From Enterobacter cloacae (lineage in GTDB: Bacteria > Pseudomonadota > Gammaproteobacteria > Enterobacterales > Enterobacteriaceae): DNA of 64,000 nucleotides. This document shows, in pieces, positions 38,832-47,473 of the stretch. The stretch is from the NCBI RefSeq assembly GCF_013375935.1, contig NZ_CP056117.1, positions 1,116,001-1,180,000 of the forward strand, given 5' to 3'. Position 1 is the first letter of the stretch; each line of letters opens with the position of its first letter. The notes under the pieces are model-generated. The model was not told where the DNA came from. It ran no database searches and saw only the letters and a program-made list of their open reading frames with translations. The position numbers were made by a program, and so were the translations under genes.

Positions 38832-39153
38832 ACTCTATTCCTGCCAGGCGCAGCAGCGCCGTCACTACCGCAGCCGCCACGATCACCACAATCAACGGCA
38901 TTTTGCGCCAGGCCAGAAACACCGCAAATCCCACGCCAAGCACGCGCGCCATCCCGGCAAAATGTTCCCCTTCATAAAACGTTGTCGCCAGCGCGACGGA
39001 GAACAGCAGCACCGTGGCCGCATCTGAAAGCAGCGCCTGCGAGCGTTCAGAAAGCGCCAGCCGGCTGCCGAGTTTGGCTCCGCCAAGACGCATCAGATAG
39101 GTTCCCGCAGATAAAATGGCGATGCCGAGGATAAAGACCGTCATGTTGTCCAT
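38830..39153 (-). CDS. AzlD-family small subunit of amino-acid exporter
   Basis: A 107-residue hydrophobic protein with about four spans (MTVFILGIAILSAGTYLMRLGGAK at the N-terminus). AzlD/YgaH proteins pair with AzlC/YgaZ to export branched-chain amino acids or related compounds. The ATG overlaps the end of the azlC-like gene by one base. Substrate is not known. Confidence 0.85.
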   Translation of the reverse strand: MDNMTVFILGIAILSAGTYLMRLGGAKLGSRLALSERSQALLSDAATVLLFSVALATTFYEGEHFAGMARVLGVGFAVFLAWRKMPLIVVIVAAAVVTALLRLAGIE

Positions 39154-39812
39154 TATTTTTTCCTCGCGGCGAGGCCGAGTAAAGAGAGCAGTACCGGTAA
39201 GCCCACCGGAGCGAACGGCACGGCGGCCAGCGACAGCGCCGCGCCGCTGCAGGCGCGGACAAGCGTGGTGCGGTTTTTAAATGCCGGTACCACTAGCGCC
39301 AGCAGGATCGCCGGAAACACCGCGTCCAGCCCGATGGTTTCCGGGGCAGGCAGCAGCGTGCCGACCAGCGCCCCCAGCACCGCCCCGAGCGGCCAGACGA
39401 TCGCCACGCCCAGGCCGCACAGCCAGTAGGCCGCCTTTCGCTGCTCGGCGGTTTTTTGCGACAGGCCGAACACCACGCTTTCATCGTTCATGATATGGCA
39501 GCCCAAAAGGCTCAGGCCGCGCTTGCCCACCAGGTCGCGCACCGTTACGCCGAACGGCACGTGGCGGGCGTTCACCAGTAAACCCGCAGCGGCCGCCGCC
39601 AGCGGGTTGCCGCCGCTCGCCACGATGCCGATAAACATAAATTCAGACGCGCCCGCCAGCACGGTGAGGGAGAGGACAAACGGCACCCAGAGCGGGAAGC
39701 CGTAGGCCATCGCCAGCGAGCCGTAGGACATGCCGACCACGCCCACCGCAAGGCAGACCAGGACAATCGCTTTTATCGTGTCGCCTTTCAGGCAAGAGAG
39801 GTGATGTTTCAT
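39153..39812 (-). CDS. AzlC-family large subunit of amino-acid exporter
   Basis: A 219-residue protein with about six to seven membrane spans. Family signatures: PLWVPFVLSLTVLAGASEFMFIG, NARHVPFGV and CHIMNDESVVFGL. In E. coli the related YgaZH exports valine. It is divergent from an XRE-cupin regulator, a common arrangement in which the regulator controls the exporter. The 103-base gap holds a 17-bp dyad. The start ATG has only a weak ribosome-binding site. Confidence 0.87.
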   Translation of the reverse strand: MKHHLSCLKGDTIKAIVLVCLAVGVVGMSYGSLAMAYGFPLWVPFVLSLTVLAGASEFMFIGIVASGGNPLAAAAAGLLVNARHVPFGVTVRDLVGKRGLSLLGCHIMNDESVVFGLSQKTAEQRKAAYWLCGLGVAIVWPLGAVLGALVGTLLPAPETIGLDAVFPAILLALVVPAFKNRTTLVRACSGAALSLAAVPFAPVGLPVLLSLLGLAARKK

Positions 39813-39874
39813 ACCATTTTAGCCATATCGAACGTATTTCCATTATAATGAACGCATCAAAAACGTTTTACAAG

Positions 39875-39891
39875 ACGAACGATTCGTTCGT
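39875..39891. promoter_or_regulatory. Palindromic operator between azlCD and the XRE-cupin gene
   Basis: ACGAACGA-T-TCGTTCGT is a perfect 17-base dyad, 24 bases before the regulator ATG. A -10-like TATAAT is at 39844-39849. The likely ligand is the adjacent XRE-cupin protein (inference). Confidence 0.6.
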
Positions 39892-39915
39892 TATAGAGAG
39901 ACAGAGGCCGTTTCT

Positions 39916-40464
39916 ATGACGCAGCCAATCAGCGTAATCGCCAAAAGCCTGGTGCGGGAACGCCTGCGAACCGGGCTTTCGCTGGCGGAGATTGCCCGCC
40001 GTGCCGGGATCGCCAAATCCACGCTTTCTCAGCTGGAGTCCGGCAACGGCAATCCTAGCCTGGAAACGCTCTGGTCGTTGTGCGTGGCGCTGGATATTCC
40101 CTTCGCCCGGCTTCTGGAGCCGCAGCAGCCTGCCACGCAGGTGATCCGCCGCGGCGAAGGAACAAAAGTGGTCGCCGGGCAGGCGAACTACGAGGCTATT
40201 TTGCTGGCGGCGTGTCCGCCGGGCGCGCGTCGTGATATTTATCTGCTGCTGACTCAGCCGGGAGCCGACCGTATTTCCCAGCCGCATCCGCCCGGCTCGG
40301 TCGAACATATTATCGTGACGCAGGGGCGGGCGATGGTTGGCCTGGTCGACGCGGCGGAAGAGCTTGGTCCGGGAGATTACATTTGCTACCCCGCCGACCA
40401 GCCGCATATCTTTAAGGCGCTGGAGCCAGACACGCACGCGCTTCTGGTGGCTGAACAAAATTAA
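39916..40464 (+). CDS. XRE-cupin transcriptional regulator
   Basis: A 182-residue regulator: helix-turn-helix at about 10-60 (RLRTGLSLAEIARRAGIAKSTLSQLESGNGNPSLETLW), cupin at about 100-178 (HPPGSVEHIIVTQGRAMVGL...LGPGDYICYPADQPHIF). This two-domain type senses small metabolites. Divergent from azlCD, which it probably regulates through the dyad at 39875. It ends 18 bases before the raf repressor gene in the same direction, so the two regulator genes may share a transcript. Confidence 0.88.
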   Translation: MTQPISVIAKSLVRERLRTGLSLAEIARRAGIAKSTLSQLESGNGNPSLETLWSLCVALDIPFARLLEPQQPATQVIRRGEGTKVVAGQANYEAILLAACPPGARRDIYLLLTQPGADRISQPHPPGSVEHIIVTQGRAMVGLVDAAEELGPGDYICYPADQPHIFKALEPDTHALLVAEQN

Positions 40465-40482
40465 CGAAGATACGGAAAAATC

Positions 40483-41478
40483 ATGTCGCTTAAAGCCATT
40501 GCTAAAGAACTGGGGCTGTCCGTCACCACCGTCAGCCGCGCCCTCAACGGGTATGATGACGTTTCTGCCGAGACGCGCGCCCGCGTGGAGGCGGAGGCCC
40601 AGCGCCGTGGCTACCGGCCTAATACCTTTGCCCGTCGCCTGAAGATGGGCAAAATTGACGCCGTCGGGCTTGTTTTCCCGGTCCATCCCGTTCCGCTCAA
40701 TAACAGCGTATTTATGGACATGGTCGGCGAAATTAGCCACGAACTGGCGCGACATGAGATCGACCTGCTGCTCATCGCCGATGACGATCTGGCGGACAAG
40801 CACAGCTATATGCGCATGGTGCAAAGCCGCCGCGTGGACGCGCTGATTGTGGCGCACACGCTGGATCACGATCCGCGCCTGGAGCAGCTTCAGGCCGCCG
40901 GGTTTCCGTTCCTGGCGCTCGGGCGCAGCCAGCTGCCGCAGCCGTACGCGTGGTTCGATTTTGACAACTATGCCGGCACCTATCAGGCCACCCGATGGCT
41001 GATTGAGAAGGGCCATCAGTGCATTGCCCTGCTGGGCGAAAGCAACAATCAGGCATTTATTACCCAGCGTCGTCAGGGCTATCTCGACGCGCTGCGTGAA
41101 GCGGGGCTTTCCAGCGAGTGGCTGCGCGCCATGCCGCCTTCGCGCCGCGTGGGGTATGCCACCACGAAAGAACTTCTCTCTCTGCCGCAGCCGCCCACGG
41201 CCATCATCACCGACTGCAATACCCACGGCGACGGCGCGGCAATGGCGCTGGCGCAGATGGGACGCCTGTCTGGTGAAAACGCCGTCTCGCCGGTGGTCTA
41301 CGACGGCTTACCGCAGGACAGCATTGTGGATGTCGACGTTGCGGCGGTGATCCAGTCAACCCGTCAGGGCGTCGGGAAACAGATTGCCGGTATGGTGCGC
41401 CAGCTGATTAACGGCGACGACATCAGCACGCTTCAGGTGCTCTGGCAGCCTGAATTCTCCCCGGGCCAGACGGCCTAA
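40483..41478 (+). CDS. rafR: LacI-type repressor of alpha-galactoside genes (RafR-like)
   Basis: A 331-residue repressor. Helix-turn-helix MSLKAIAKELGLSVTTVSRALNG at the N-terminus, hinge helix YRPNTFARRLK, then a periplasmic-binding-protein-like core. It resembles plasmid RafR of E. coli over its length (ARRLKMGKIDAVGLV, VYDGLPQDSI, DVAAVIQSTR). It should bind the two ATCCGAAACGTTT operators directly downstream, before rafA, and release them with melibiose or galactoside. Confidence 0.88.
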   Translation: MSLKAIAKELGLSVTTVSRALNGYDDVSAETRARVEAEAQRRGYRPNTFARRLKMGKIDAVGLVFPVHPVPLNNSVFMDMVGEISHELARHEIDLLLIADDDLADKHSYMRMVQSRRVDALIVAHTLDHDPRLEQLQAAGFPFLALGRSQLPQPYAWFDFDNYAGTYQATRWLIEKGHQCIALLGESNNQAFITQRRQGYLDALREAGLSSEWLRAMPPSRRVGYATTKELLSLPQPPTAIITDCNTHGDGAAMALAQMGRLSGENAVSPVVYDGLPQDSIVDVDVAAVIQSTRQGVGKQIAGMVRQLINGDDISTLQVLWQPEFSPGQTA

Positions 41479-41507
41479 ACTACGCAAAATTCCAAACTCG
41501 ATCACAG

Positions 41508-41525
41508 ATCCGAAACGTTTTGGTT
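41508..41525. promoter_or_regulatory. raf operator, imperfect copy
   Basis: ATCCGAAACGTTTTGGTT; left half identical to the perfect copy. Centre is 21 bp (two helical turns) from the second operator, allowing co-operative binding on one face. Confidence 0.85.
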
Positions 41526-41528
41526 TGT

Positions 41529-41546
41529 ATCCGAAACGTTTCGGAT
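41529..41546. promoter_or_regulatory. raf operator, perfect copy
   Basis: ATCCGAAACGTTTCGGAT is a perfect 18-bp palindrome with the central CG of LacI-family sites. It lies 36 bases before the rafA ATG. The raf operon on E. coli plasmids has the same paired CCGAAACGTTTCGG operators. Confidence 0.9.
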
Positions 41547-41582
41547 CAACACTCAGGACATCCCGATGACAGGAGATGTCTG

Positions 41583-43706
41583 ATGCAAGATTCCGTATTT
41601 CGACTCGTAAGCAACGCTGTGGACGTGGTAATAAAAACGCGCCCGTTCGCCGAAATTCTCTACTGGGGGCCGCACCTTCAGCACTTTTCGCCGCAGGATG
41701 CCGCTACGCTCGCGCGCCCGGTGGCCAACGGCAGGCTTGATGTAGATTCACCGGTTACGCTGATGGCCGAGCTGGGGCACGGCCTGTTTGGTTCCCCCGG
41801 CATTGAGGGGCACCGGCAGGGGCTGGACGGCTCCCCGGTTTTCAGCACCACGGACGTGCAGCAGCAGGGACAGACCCTGACGATAACGGCAGAAGATGAA
41901 CACGCGGGCCTGCGCCTGACCAGCGAGCTGGCGCTGGACGCCAGCGGCGTGCTGGTCGTGCGCCACGGCCTAACCAACCTGAAATCGCAGGCGTGGCAGG
42001 TGGATCGTTTCGCCGTTACGCTGCCGGTGGCCGAGCGCGCGCGGGAGGTAATGGCCTTCCACGGACGCTGGATCAGAGAATTTCAGCCGCACCGCGTCAT
42101 GCTTGAGCACGACAGCTTTGTCATCGAAAACCGTCGGGGTAAAACCTCCCACGAACACTTCCCGGCGCTGATTTCGGGCACGCCGTCGTTCAGCGAAATG
42201 CACGGCGACGTCTGGGGCGTTCACCTGGGCTGGAGCGGTAACCACCGCCTGCGCGCGGAGGCAAAAACCGATGGCCGCCGTTATATGCAGGCCGAAGCGC
42301 TCTACCTGCCGGGTGAAATGGCGATTGACGAGGGCGAAACGCTCTGGACGCCGCGCCTGTATGCCAGCTACTCCGCGCACGGGCTGAACGGCATGAGTCA
42401 GCAGTTCCACCGCTACCTGCGCGACAACATCATCCGCTTCCCGGAAAACAAACCGCGTCCGGTACACCTCAACACCTGGGAGGGGATCTACTTCAGCCAC
42501 GATCCGGAATGCATCATGCGCATGGCCGACGAGGCCGCGGCGCTGGGCGTGGAGCGCTTTATCATTGACGACGGCTGGTTCAAAGGCCGCAACGACGACC
42601 ATGCCGCGCTGGGCGACTGGTATCTGGACGAGAAAAAATACCCGAACGGCCTGACGCCGGTGATTAACCACGTTAAACGGCTCGGCATGGAGTTTGGCAT
42701 CTGGGTTGAGCCGGAGATGATTAACCCGGATTCTGATTTATACCGCGCGCATCCTGACTGGGTTCTGGCGCTGCCGGGATACGCGCAGGCGACCGGACGA
42801 CACCAGCTGGTGCTTAACCTGAACATTCCGGAAGCCTTTAATTACCTGGTGGAGCGCATGAGCTGGCTGCTGGGCGAACATGCGGTCGACTACGTGAAGT
42901 GGGACATGAACCGCGAACTGGTGCAGCCTGGACACAACGGCAAAGCCGCCGCCGATGCCCAGACGCGCCAGTTTTATCGCCTGCTGGACGTGCTGGGCGA
43001 GCGCTTCCCGCACGTTGAGTTTGAATCCTGCTCGTCCGGCGGCGGACGTATTGACTATGAGGTGCTGACCCGCAGCCACCGCTTCTGGGCGTCCGACAAT
43101 AACGACGCGCTGGAGCGCAGCACCATTCAGCGCGGCATGAGCTACTTTTTCCCGCCGGAGGTGATGGGCGCGCATATCGGTCATCATAAATGTCACGCCA
43201 CCTTCCGCCAGCACAGCATTGCCTTTCGCGGGCTGACGGCGCTGTTTGGCCATATGGGGCTGGAGCTGGATCCGCTCACCGTGGACGCGCAGGAGCGCGA
43301 AGGCTATCGCCATTACGCCGCGCTGCACAAGCAGTGGCGCGAGGTGATCCACCGCGGCACCCAGTGGCGCGTGGATATGCCGGACGCCACCACGCTGGCG
43401 CAGGGTATAGTGAGTGACGACAGGAAGCACGGACTGTTTATGGTCAGCCAGCTCGCGATGCCGGATTACACCCTGATGATGCCGCTGCGCATGCCGGGGC
43501 TGGACGCCAGCGCGCAGTACCGCATCACGCTGCTCGATCACCCGAATATTCAGATTACGGGAGAGGGCGGGCACACCATGCGCAAGCTGCCGGCGTGGAT
43601 GAACGCGCCGCAAACGGCGAGCGGTGAATGGCTGATGCAGGCGGGTATTGCGCTGCCGATTCTGGATCCGGAGACCGCCATTCTGATTGGCGTGGAACGC
43701 GTGTAA
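41583..43706 (+). CDS. rafA: Alpha-galactosidase, GH36
   Basis: A 707-residue cytoplasmic alpha-galactosidase (RafA is 708) that releases galactose from melibiose, raffinose and related sugars. An N-terminal beta-sandwich is followed by a (beta/alpha)8 barrel with nucleophile D441 in YVKWDMNRE and probable acid/base D505 in FWASDNND; SCSSGGGR holds substrate contacts. The ATG at 41583 is chosen over an upstream GTG because AGGAG lies 7 bases upstream and the upstream start falls inside the operator. Followed by the permease gene after 44 bases that contain a stable hairpin. Confidence 0.94.
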   Translation: MQDSVFRLVSNAVDVVIKTRPFAEILYWGPHLQHFSPQDAATLARPVANGRLDVDSPVTLMAELGHGLFGSPGIEGHRQGLDGSPVFSTTDVQQQGQTLTITAEDEHAGLRLTSELALDASGVLVVRHGLTNLKSQAWQVDRFAVTLPVAERAREVMAFHGRWIREFQPHRVMLEHDSFVIENRRGKTSHEHFPALISGTPSFSEMHGDVWGVHLGWSGNHRLRAEAKTDGRRYMQAEALYLPGEMAIDEGETLWTPRLYASYSAHGLNGMSQQFHRYLRDNIIRFPENKPRPVHLNTWEGIYFSHDPECIMRMADEAAALGVERFIIDDGWFKGRNDDHAALGDWYLDEKKYPNGLTPVINHVKRLGMEFGIWVEPEMINPDSDLYRAHPDWVLALPGYAQATGRHQLVLNLNIPEAFNYLVERMSWLLGEHAVDYVKWDMNRELVQPGHNGKAAADAQTRQFYRLLDVLGERFPHVEFESCSSGGGRIDYEVLTRSHRFWASDNNDALERSTIQRGMSYFFPPEVMGAHIGHHKCHATFRQHSIAFRGLTALFGHMGLELDPLTVDAQEREGYRHYAALHKQWREVIHRGTQWRVDMPDATTLAQGIVSDDRKHGLFMVSQLAMPDYTLMMPLRMPGLDASAQYRITLLDHPNIQITGEGGHTMRKLPAWMNAPQTASGEWLMQAGIALPILDPETAILIGVERV

Positions 43707-43713
43707 GGGTGAC

Positions 43714-43731
43714 GGGCCGGGGAGCCGGCCC
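43714..43731 (+). other. Intercistronic hairpin rafA-rafB
   Basis: GGGCCGG-GGAG-CCGGCCC, a perfect 7-bp G/C stem without T-tail, between the rafA stop and rafB. It may set different mRNA levels for the two cistrons. Confidence 0.5.
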
Positions 43732-43750
43732 TCCGTTGAGGATAAAAATA

Positions 43751-45028
43751 ATGAACACAACAACCTGTACCCACAAAGACAACCCTAACTTCTGGATTTT
43801 TGGGCTGTTCTTCTTTCTCTACTTCTTCATCATGGCCACCTGCTTTCCGTTTCTGCCTATCTGGCTGTCGGACATCATCGGCCTGAATAAAACCCATACC
43901 GGCATCGTTTTCTCCTGCATTTCGCTCTCGGCTATCGCCTTCCAGCCGGTGCTGGGTGTGATTTCGGACAAGCTGGGGCTGAAAAAACACCTGCTGTGGA
44001 TTATCTCGGTGCTGCTGTTTCTCTTCGCGCCGTTCTTTCTGTACGTCTTTGCGCCATTGCTGAAAACCAATATCTGGCTGGGCGCGCTGAGCGGCGGGCT
44101 GTATATCGGCTTTGTCTTTTCGGCCGGGTCGGGAGCGATTGAGGCCTACATCGAGCGCGTGAGCCGCAACAGCTTTTTTGAATACGGCAAGGCGCGCATG
44201 TTCGGCTGCCTCGGCTGGGGGCTGTGCGCCTCAACCGGCGGCATTCTGTTCGGCATCGATCCGTCGTACGTTTTCTGGATGGGATCGGGGGCGGCGCTGC
44301 TGCTGATGCTGCTGCTGGTGGTCGCGAAGCCGAAGCCCAACCAGACGGCGCAGGTGATGAACGCCCTGGGCGCGAACCAGCCGCAGATCACCGCCAGAAC
44401 CGTGTTCAGCCTGTTCCGCCAGCGCAGAATGTGGATGTTTATTCTGTACGTGATCGGCGTGGCCTGCGTGTATGACGTTTTCGACCAGCAGTTTGCCACC
44501 TTCTTCAAAACCTTCTTCGCCACGCCGCAGGAGGGCACCCGCGCCTTTGGTTTTGCGACGACGGCGGGAGAAATTTGCAACGCCATCATCATGTTCTGCT
44601 CGCCGTGGATCATTAACCGCATCGGCGCGAAAAACACGCTGCTGATCGCCGGGGTGATTATGGCGACGCGCATCATCGGCTCGTCTTTCGCCACCACCGC
44701 CGTGGAAGTGATTGCCCTCAAGATGCTGCACGCGCTGGAGGTCCCGTTCCTGCTGGTGGGGGCGTTCAAGTATATTACCGGCGTGTTTGATACGCGTCTG
44801 TCGGCCACCATCTACCTGATTGGCTTCCAGTTTGCCAAGCAGTCGGCAGCGATCTTCCTCTCCGCCTTTGCCGGGAATATGTATGACCGGATCGGCTTCC
44901 AGGAGACGTATCTGATGCTGGGCTGCTTCGTGCTGGCGGTTACGGTGGTGTCGGCGTTTACGCTGAGCAGCAGGCAGGAGATTGCCGCTGCCGCGGGCGC
45001 GGCAGCGTTAACCGGTCAGTCCAGGTAA
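43751..45028 (+). CDS. rafB: Alpha-galactoside/proton symporter RafB (LacY family)
   Basis: A 425-residue permease of the oligosaccharide:H+ symporter group with 12 spans; same length as RafB. LacY-type features: [28 protein letters not shown] at the start, SDKLGLKK loop, [30 protein letters not shown] (with the conserved Glu/Arg region) and [24 protein letters not shown]. The ATG at 43751 gives the right length; upstream in-frame codons lie in rafA. Its last 13 bases overlap the 3' end of rhaM on the other strand. No invertase (rafD) or porin (rafY) gene follows. Confidence 0.93.
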   Translation: MNTTTCTHKDNPNFWIFGLFFFLYFFIMATCFPFLPIWLSDIIGLNKTHTGIVFSCISLSAIAFQPVLGVISDKLGLKKHLLWIISVLLFLFAPFFLYVFAPLLKTNIWLGALSGGLYIGFVFSAGSGAIEAYIERVSRNSFFEYGKARMFGCLGWGLCASTGGILFGIDPSYVFWMGSGAALLLMLLLVVAKPKPNQTAQVMNALGANQPQITARTVFSLFRQRRMWMFILYVIGVACVYDVFDQQFATFFKTFFATPQEGTRAFGFATTAGEICNAIIMFCSPWIINRIGAKNTLLIAGVIMATRIIGSSFATTAVEVIALKMLHALEVPFLLVGAFKYITGVFDTRLSATIYLIGFQFAKQSAAIFLSAFAGNMYDRIGFQETYLMLGCFVLAVTVVSAFTLSSRQEIAAAAGAAALTGQSR

Positions 45029-45330
45029 AACACCTCTTTCAGCCCGGCACTCACCGGGCTGTTGTCGGGGTTCGACGGCATCACATCGCGCATGTGTTTC
45101 CACCAGCGCTGGCAGACGTCGGTATTCGCTACCGCGTTCCAGCGCTCCTCCGATTCAATCTCCACGGTGGCAAACAGCAGGCTGCGTTCACCGTCGAGAT
45201 AAATGGCGTAGCGGTGCGCGCCGTGGTCTTTCAGCACCGATTCCAGCTCGGGCCAGATCGGATTGTGGCGGCGCGCGTACTCCTCGTGCGCGTCCGGGTT
45301 AACCTGCATGACAAAGGCTTTGCGGATCAT
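45016..45330 (-). CDS. rhaM: L-rhamnose mutarotase
   Basis: A 104-residue enzyme that interconverts the anomers of L-rhamnose. The sequence [18 protein letters not shown]...HNPIWPEL...[10 protein letters not shown]...[15 protein letters not shown] matches E. coli RhaM, with active-site His, Tyr and Trp residues. The ATG at 45330 gives the family length; an upstream extension of 22 codons lies inside the dehydrogenase gene. The start overlaps the dehydrogenase stop (ATGA). Last gene of the rha operon, with its 3' end overlapping rafB. Confidence 0.95.
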   Translation of the reverse strand: MIRKAFVMQVNPDAHEEYARRHNPIWPELESVLKDHGAHRYAIYLDGERSLLFATVEIESEERWNAVANTDVCQRWWKHMRDVMPSNPDNSPVSAGLKEVFYLD

Positions 45331-46475
45331 AATGCCTCCAGGTAGAGCTCGCGAATTTCGTCGCGGCTGGCGGTGCGCGGATTGCACGGCGCGCACGGGT
45401 CAGCGAGGGCTTTATCCAGCCAGCCTTCGATATCGGCTTTGCTGACGCCAAGCTGGCTGAAGCCGGACGGAATGCCGACGCGGGCGCTCAGGTCGCGAAT
45501 CGCCTGAATCGCTGACGTGCTGGCCGCCTCGTCGCTCATACCCTGCGTGTCGACACCCATCGCCTGGGCCACGCGGGCAAAGCGGGCTACGGCGTTCGGG
45601 CGGTTAAAGTTTTCGACGATCGGCAGCAGGATGGCGTTGCACACGCCGTGCGGCAGGTTGTGCGTCGCGCCCGGCTGGTGCGCGAGGGCGTGCACGAGGC
45701 CGAGGCCAGCGCTGTTAAACGCCATGCCCGCCAGGTATTGCCCAAACGCCATCTGCTCGCGTGCTTCCAGGTTATGGCCGTTGTTGACCGCTTCCGGCAG
45801 CCAGCGGTTAATCAGGCGAATTGCTTCCAGCGCGTTGGCGTCGGTCAGCGGGTGCGCGCCAACGGAGACGTAGGCCTCAACGGCGTGGGTTAACGCGTCC
45901 ATGCCGGTGGCGGCGGTCACGGAGGCGGGAATATCGAGCATCACGCTGGCGTCATCCACGGCGATATCCGGGATGATGTTCGGGTCGATAATCACCTCCT
46001 TCACCTGGCGCGCGGAGTCAATAATCACCGCGTTGCTGGTCATCTCCGCCGCCGTGCCCGCGGTGGTGTTGATCGCCACCAGCGGCACGCCCGGGTTTTT
46101 CACCTTGCCGACGCCGGAGTAGCCCGTGGACGGGCCGGGGTTAGCGGTGAGGATCTTAATGGCTTTGGCGGTATCAATCGGGCTGCCGCCGCCGAAGGCA
46201 ATTACATAATCACACTCCGCGTCCCGGTACGCTGTGAATCCTTTCTGCACCAGCGCTTCCGTCGGGTTCGGGAACACCTCGTCGAACAGGTGATACGACA
46301 TCTGATGGGCGTCCAGCGCGGTAAACAGGCTGTCGAGCAGGCCCAGCTTCACCAGCTGGCCGTCGGTGACAATCAGCGCTTTTCCCCAGCGCTTGTTTGC
46401 CACCAGCCTGACCATGTCGCCGATTGCGCCCGCGCCGTGCAGGCTGATTTTTGGAAGTGCCAACATAAAGCTCAT
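45327..46475 (-). CDS. Iron-dependent alcohol dehydrogenase, probable lactaldehyde reductase
   Basis: A 382-residue group III alcohol dehydrogenase. NAD site [12 protein letters not shown]; metal ligands D and H in [14 protein letters not shown] in [10 protein letters not shown] and H in NLPHGVCNA. In the rha operon it should reduce L-lactaldehyde, the product of RhaD, to 1,2-propanediol, the role of FucO in E. coli. By eye it is nearer to YiaY than to FucO, so I give no symbol. AAGGAGAA precedes the ATG. E. coli K-12 has no such gene here. Confidence 0.9.
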   Translation of the reverse strand: MSFMLALPKISLHGAGAIGDMVRLVANKRWGKALIVTDGQLVKLGLLDSLFTALDAHQMSYHLFDEVFPNPTEALVQKGFTAYRDAECDYVIAFGGGSPIDTAKAIKILTANPGPSTGYSGVGKVKNPGVPLVAINTTAGTAAEMTSNAVIIDSARQVKEVIIDPNIIPDIAVDDASVMLDIPASVTAATGMDALTHAVEAYVSVGAHPLTDANALEAIRLINRWLPEAVNNGHNLEAREQMAFGQYLAGMAFNSAGLGLVHALAHQPGATHNLPHGVCNAILLPIVENFNRPNAVARFARVAQAMGVDTQGMSDEAASTSAIQAIRDLSARVGIPSGFSQLGVSKADIEGWLDKALADPCAPCNPRTASRDEIRELYLEAL

Positions 46476-46521
46476 GATAATTCTCCTTAACTATCGCCAG
46501 TACCGTCCGGCCAGCGAGGGG

Positions 46522-47352
46522 TTACGCGTATAATTCCAGCGCTGACCGTAGCGGGCTCACGCCGAAGCGCTTGCCGAGCGCGATAAGCTCTTCGCGGGTA
46601 ATGGTTTGCTTCATACCGCCCATGGAATAGACCTTCACCAGCACCTCCGCCGATTTTTCAGCGGTGTCGATCAGGCCAAAGGTTTCATCCAGCGTCGGGC
46701 CGCTGCCGAAGACGCCGTGGAACGGCCACAGCACCAGCGAATGTTTTTGCATATCTCTGGCGGTCGCCTGGCCGATCTCGTCGGTACCCGGCACCATCCA
46801 CGGCAGAATGCCGACGCCGTCCGGGAAGACCACCAGACACTCGGTGCTGCCTTCCCACAGCTTGCGGGTGATAAAGTCCGAGCTGTTTTCCAGCACGTAG
46901 GTCAGGGCGATCAGGTTGGTGGCGTGGCAGTGCATGATCGCGCGGTCCTTGCCGTTGGTCGCCTTAATGCGCTCGCAGTGGGAGAGGAAGTGTGCCGGCA
47001 GCTCGGACGTTGGCACCGCGTCGTCCGTCAGCCCCCACAGAATGTGGTAGCCCGCGCCGTCGCTGTCCACCTTCACCACGCCGAGGTTGGCCTGCGGGTC
47101 GAGCTGGACGTTGCGGAAGAATTTGCCGGAACCGGTGACGATAAACGGCGTATTTGCGAGCAGCGGCATGGGCTGGCTCAGGGCGATATAGCGCGGCTTC
47201 TGATGAAAATCGGCGGCGAACGGCTCGATATCCGCGTCGTCCAGGCGCAGCGTGAGGTTGCCGCCGTTACGCTCGTCCCAGCCCTTCAGCCAGGCGTCGG
47301 AGGTGGCTTTGATCATGCCCTGGACGAACCAGGAGGTAGTGATGGTCTGCAT
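46522..47352 (-). CDS. rhaD: L-rhamnulose-1-phosphate aldolase
   Basis: Class II zinc aldolase that splits rhamnulose-1-phosphate to dihydroxyacetone phosphate and L-lactaldehyde. Zinc ligands are in [13 protein letters not shown] and in [10 protein letters not shown]; the GGNLTLRL and TGSGKFFRN segments bind phosphate. The length of 276 residues is close to E. coli (274). It is preceded by an 83-base paired-hairpin repeat separating it from rhaA. Confidence 0.96.
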   Translation of the reverse strand: MQTITTSWFVQGMIKATSDAWLKGWDERNGGNLTLRLDDADIEPFAADFHQKPRYIALSQPMPLLANTPFIVTGSGKFFRNVQLDPQANLGVVKVDSDGAGYHILWGLTDDAVPTSELPAHFLSHCERIKATNGKDRAIMHCHATNLIALTYVLENSSDFITRKLWEGSTECLVVFPDGVGILPWMVPGTDEIGQATARDMQKHSLVLWPFHGVFGSGPTLDETFGLIDTAEKSAEVLVKVYSMGGMKQTITREELIALGKRFGVSPLRSALELYA

Positions 47353-47387
47353 AGTTTTCTTTTCCAGTTATCGCGGTGAGGTGAAAT

Positions 47388-47470
47388 CCCTCACCCTAAC
47401 CCTCTCCCCAAAGGGGAGAGGGGATGGTTTGCTCCCTCTCCCCTTTGGGGAGAGGGCAGGGGTGAGGGGG
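47388..47470. repeat. Paired CCCTCTCCC hairpin repeat inside the rha operon
   Basis: Two inverted units: CCTCTCCCC-AAA-GGGGAGAGG (47401-47421) and CCCTCTCCCC-TTT-GGGGAGAGGG (about 47434-47456), flanked by CCCTCACCC (47388) and GGGTGAGGG at the ends, so the whole can also fold into one long stem. Same family as 54947-55041, 60010-60043 and 63408-63441. It fills the rhaA-rhaD gap. Confidence 0.85.
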
Positions 47471-47473
47471 CAG

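Noticed and set aside
39868-41226. A 452-codon minus-strand frame opposite the XRE-cupin gene and rafR
   Set aside because: Opposite two clear regulators, crosses the operator dyad, no family features.
42738-43763. A 341-codon minus-strand frame opposite rafA
   Set aside because: Antisense shadow with no start signal or family features.
47388-47470. CRISPR-like appearance of repeated CCCTCTCCC units
   Set aside because: Only two inverted hairpins with no regular spacers, and no cas genes nearby.
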